In this document: positions 62,753 to 64,000 of the stretch, piece after piece
Numbering within the stretch: position 1 is the first letter of the stretch
How the letters are laid out: every line of letters begins with the position of its first letter
Source of the DNA: Bacilli bacterium
GTDB taxonomy: Bacteria; Bacillota_I; Bacilli_A; RF39; UBA660
Direction of reading: 5' to 3'
DNA length: 64,000 bases
NCBI GenBank assembly: GCA_017404555.1
Contig: JAFRCD010000005.1
Location: 84,329-148,328 of the forward strand
The notes under the pieces: model-generated
What the model saw: only the letters and a program-made list of their open reading frames with translations
Told to the model about the DNA's origin: nothing
The model's database searches: none
Position numbers and translations under genes: made by a program

Positions 62753-63472
62753 CTAATCAAATAATCTATGCTGCATTGCATCAGGTTGATCTAAATACAT
62801 TTTATATAGTTTATATATATCAGTATCTTTATATTTTATTTCTTCAAAGTTATTATCTAAATTTAAAATTTTACCTTTATTATAACTTATTAGAATTGGA
62901 GAATGAGTAGCTATAATGAACTGACTTCCATTCCTTACAAGATCATCTATAAGACATAGTAATGAAAGTTGTCTTTGCGGAGACAAAGCAGCTTCGGGTT
63001 CATCCAAAATATATAAACCATTTTCTGTAAATCTATTTTGTACTAGTTTTAGAAATGATTCTCCATGTGAGCATTCGTGTAAACTCCCACCATAGGAACT
63101 CCATACTCCAATATTATCTACTTCAGTAGAAAAATTATAAAAACTTTCTGCTCTTAAAAAGAATTTTGTTTTTGGTCTATTAAAAGTCCCAACTCTTAAA
63201 TATTCAGATAAAACTGATGTAGTATTATTTGTCTCATAAGTAAAATTATCTGTACCACCTTCTGCTGGTAATCCTAACGCAACAGCAATTGCTTCTATAA
63301 ATGTAGATTTACCAATTCCATTTTCTCCTACAAAAAAAGTTACTGGTGATTTAAATTTTAACTCATGAAAATTTTTCACAACTTCTATATTAAATGGATA
63401 TTGATCAAACGATTCAATTCTATCTCTTTCTAATGAAATTACTTTAACCATTAAATTACTATCTAATCCCAT
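62753..63472 (-). CDS. AAA family ATPase (ABC/RecF-like, OLD-type head)
   Basis: 239 aa. Single compact ATPase: Walker A VGENGIGKSTFIEAIA (~47), signature-like LHECSHGESFLKLVQN (~140), Walker B LYILDEPEAALS (~163), and H-loop IIATHSPILI (~190). There is no long coiled-coil, so it is the short type found in defence or island operons; partner nuclease not seen. ATG 63472 with AGAGGT. Preceded by repeat copy C. Confidence 0.8.
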   Translation of the reverse strand: MGLDSNLMVKVISLERDRIESFDQYPFNIEVVKNFHELKFKSPVTFFVGENGIGKSTFIEAIAVALGLPAEGGTDNFTYETNNTTSVLSEYLRVGTFNRPKTKFFLRAESFYNFSTEVDNIGVWSSYGGSLHECSHGESFLKLVQNRFTENGLYILDEPEAALSPQRQLSLLCLIDDLVRNGSQFIIATHSPILISYNKGKILNLDNNFEEIKYKDTDIYKLYKMYLDQPDAMQHRLFD

Positions 63473-63485
63473 AATAATTACCTCT

Positions 63486-63622
63486 TTTCTAAAACCGCGA
63501 TGGATTCGCAATGGCTAGACCGCGGGTTTTTGACATCTCACTTTTTGTATGTTCATGGGTCTTTGCATTCCTAAAACCAATAGTTTATCAACCTTGTCTA
63601 TTGGTTTTTGACATGCCATTAT
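63486..63622 (-). repeat. Divergent, longer leader repeat, copy C
   Basis: Shares the 3' module AGCCATTGCGAATCCATCGC-GG-TTTTAG with the others but the 5' part differs: an AAAACC(C)GCG / CGCGGTTTT pairing, a hairpin with AAAACCAATAG / CTATTGGTTTT, and two direct GGTTTTTGACAT repeats (63525-63536, 63603-63614). Confidence 0.7.
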
Positions 63623-63825
63623 TTCTTTTTAATAATCCATACCCATTTTTCTTTTAAAGATAGTTTTTTAAACTCATAACCATAATCTGGTAATTCTTTT
63701 TTATAAGTTAAGAATGCATGGTCAAAATCAAAGCCAGTTATTCTTTTTACTTCTTCAAATGATAATTTATACTCTTCTTTATTATTTTCTTTTACATATC
63801 TCCATAATGGTTCATACTTACTCAT
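63619..63825 (-). CDS. Small DUF7662-like protein
   Basis: 68 aa. MSKYEPLWRYVKENNKEEYK, LSFEEVKRITGFDFDHAFL and the terminal WVWIIKKK fit a short Firmicutes family (DUF7662-like, 'KYEPLWxYLKEN') of unknown function. AAAGGAGAT Shine-Dalgarno, preceded by repeat copy D; the gene's last codons overlap the start of copy C. Confidence 0.65.
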   Translation of the reverse strand: MSKYEPLWRYVKENNKEEYKLSFEEVKRITGFDFDHAFLTYKKELPDYGYEFKKLSLKEKWVWIIKKK

Positions 63826-63830
63826 ATATT

Positions 63831-63940
63831 ATCTCCTTTCAAGTACCGTGATACTTTCACAATGCCCTGTCCTGGGGCGAAGAACATATCGTTTAACCTA
63901 GTTCTAGGTCAATAGAATATGTTTCCCAGTACAAGTTTTA
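63831..63940 (-). repeat. Structured leader repeat, copy D
   Basis: Minus strand: GTACTGGGAAACATATT ... ACCTAGAACTAGGT ... ATATGTTCTTCGCCCCAGG then GTGA-AAGTA-TCAC and CGGTAC closing with GTACTG. The ACCTAG / CTAGGT inner hairpin differs from copy B at both arms (covariation). Confidence 0.8.
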
Positions 63941-63952
63941 ACAATTACATTT

Positions 63953-64000
63953 TTATTTTCCAAAAGAACATAGTGAATTTCCTTTTTCAGAAACATAACA
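63953..64000 (-). CDS. C-terminal end of a further gene (partial at window edge)
   Basis: The minus strand stays open from the edge for 15 codons (CYVSEKGNSLCSFGK) to TAA at 63953-63955. It sits in the same array, upstream of copy D. Too short to identify. Confidence 0.35.
   Translation of the reverse strand, partial: CYVSEKGNSLCSFGK

Noticed and set aside
1..64000. Mycoplasma-type code (TGA = Trp)
   Set aside because: xerD and hemW stop at TGA and Trp codons are TGG, so the standard bacterial code applies.

Overview
The window is strongly AT-rich DNA with many short same-strand operons and clear Shine-Dalgarno sites (AGGAGG, AGGTGAT). The protein content is that of a spore-forming low-GC Firmicute (Bacilli/Erysipelotrichia-like, possibly an uncultured gut lineage). 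Support comes from sporulation genes (spoIIM, spoIVB, spoIIP, gpr, ylbJ), a Gram-positive cell envelope (two class B sortases, two wall-anchored proteins), a dnaG-sigA-trmK cluster and a lexA SOS regulator. TGA is used as a stop (xerD and hemW end in TGA), so this is code 11 and not the Mycoplasma code. The species cannot be named from the sequence.

Layout. 1-5.1 kb: end of rarA with two upstream genes, then divergent xerD, two membrane proteins, deoB and a DUF1540 protein. 5.3-13.5 kb: an XRE regulator with a likely autoregulatory operator, mnmA, spoIIM, a 32-aa membrane peptide, thyA, spoIVB, two hypothetical proteins, then nusB-xseA-xseB. 13.5-25.5 kb: mutS, a 33-aa basic peptide, a PDZ-Lon protease divergent from ylbJ, two prepilin-like proteins, a PilB/ComGA-type ATPase, an HD protein, hemW, lepA and two small genes. 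25.6-34 kb: tRNA-Thr(GGT), tRNA-Arg(CCG), then the rest of the B. subtilis-like block gpr-spoIIP-(yqxA position)...lepA-hemW, divergent rpsT, a transglutaminase, mutM and polA. 34-39.7 kb: an ORF6N protein, lexA with a divergent 46-aa membrane peptide under LexA-box control, a large wall-anchored protein, tcdA, and an independent ~182-nt structured RNA that looks like 6S RNA. 39.7-53.5 kb: housekeeping genes (trmK, rpoD, dnaG, tmk, yqeH, yqeG, nfo), a polysaccharide deacetylase, sortases and two more prepilins. 53.5-56.3 kb: a compact sortase B / FctA-like pilin / SipA-like locus resembling the streptococcal FCT pilus region. 56.4-59.2 kb: murC, queH and DUF families.

From about 59.3 kb to the right edge the DNA becomes accessory. 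It holds an interrupted acyltransferase-CapA-SGNH protein, a DUF7666-like protein, an AAA ATPase, a small DUF7662-like protein and the tail of another gene, all on the minus strand. Each complete gene is preceded by a related ~100-nt structured repeat (four copies), and this array continues past the window.

The points most worth a second look are the repeat/cassette array, the LexA-controlled 46-aa peptide, the 6S-like RNA, the FCT-like locus with a signal peptidase lacking its catalytic lysine, and two genes whose best start codon is ATT.
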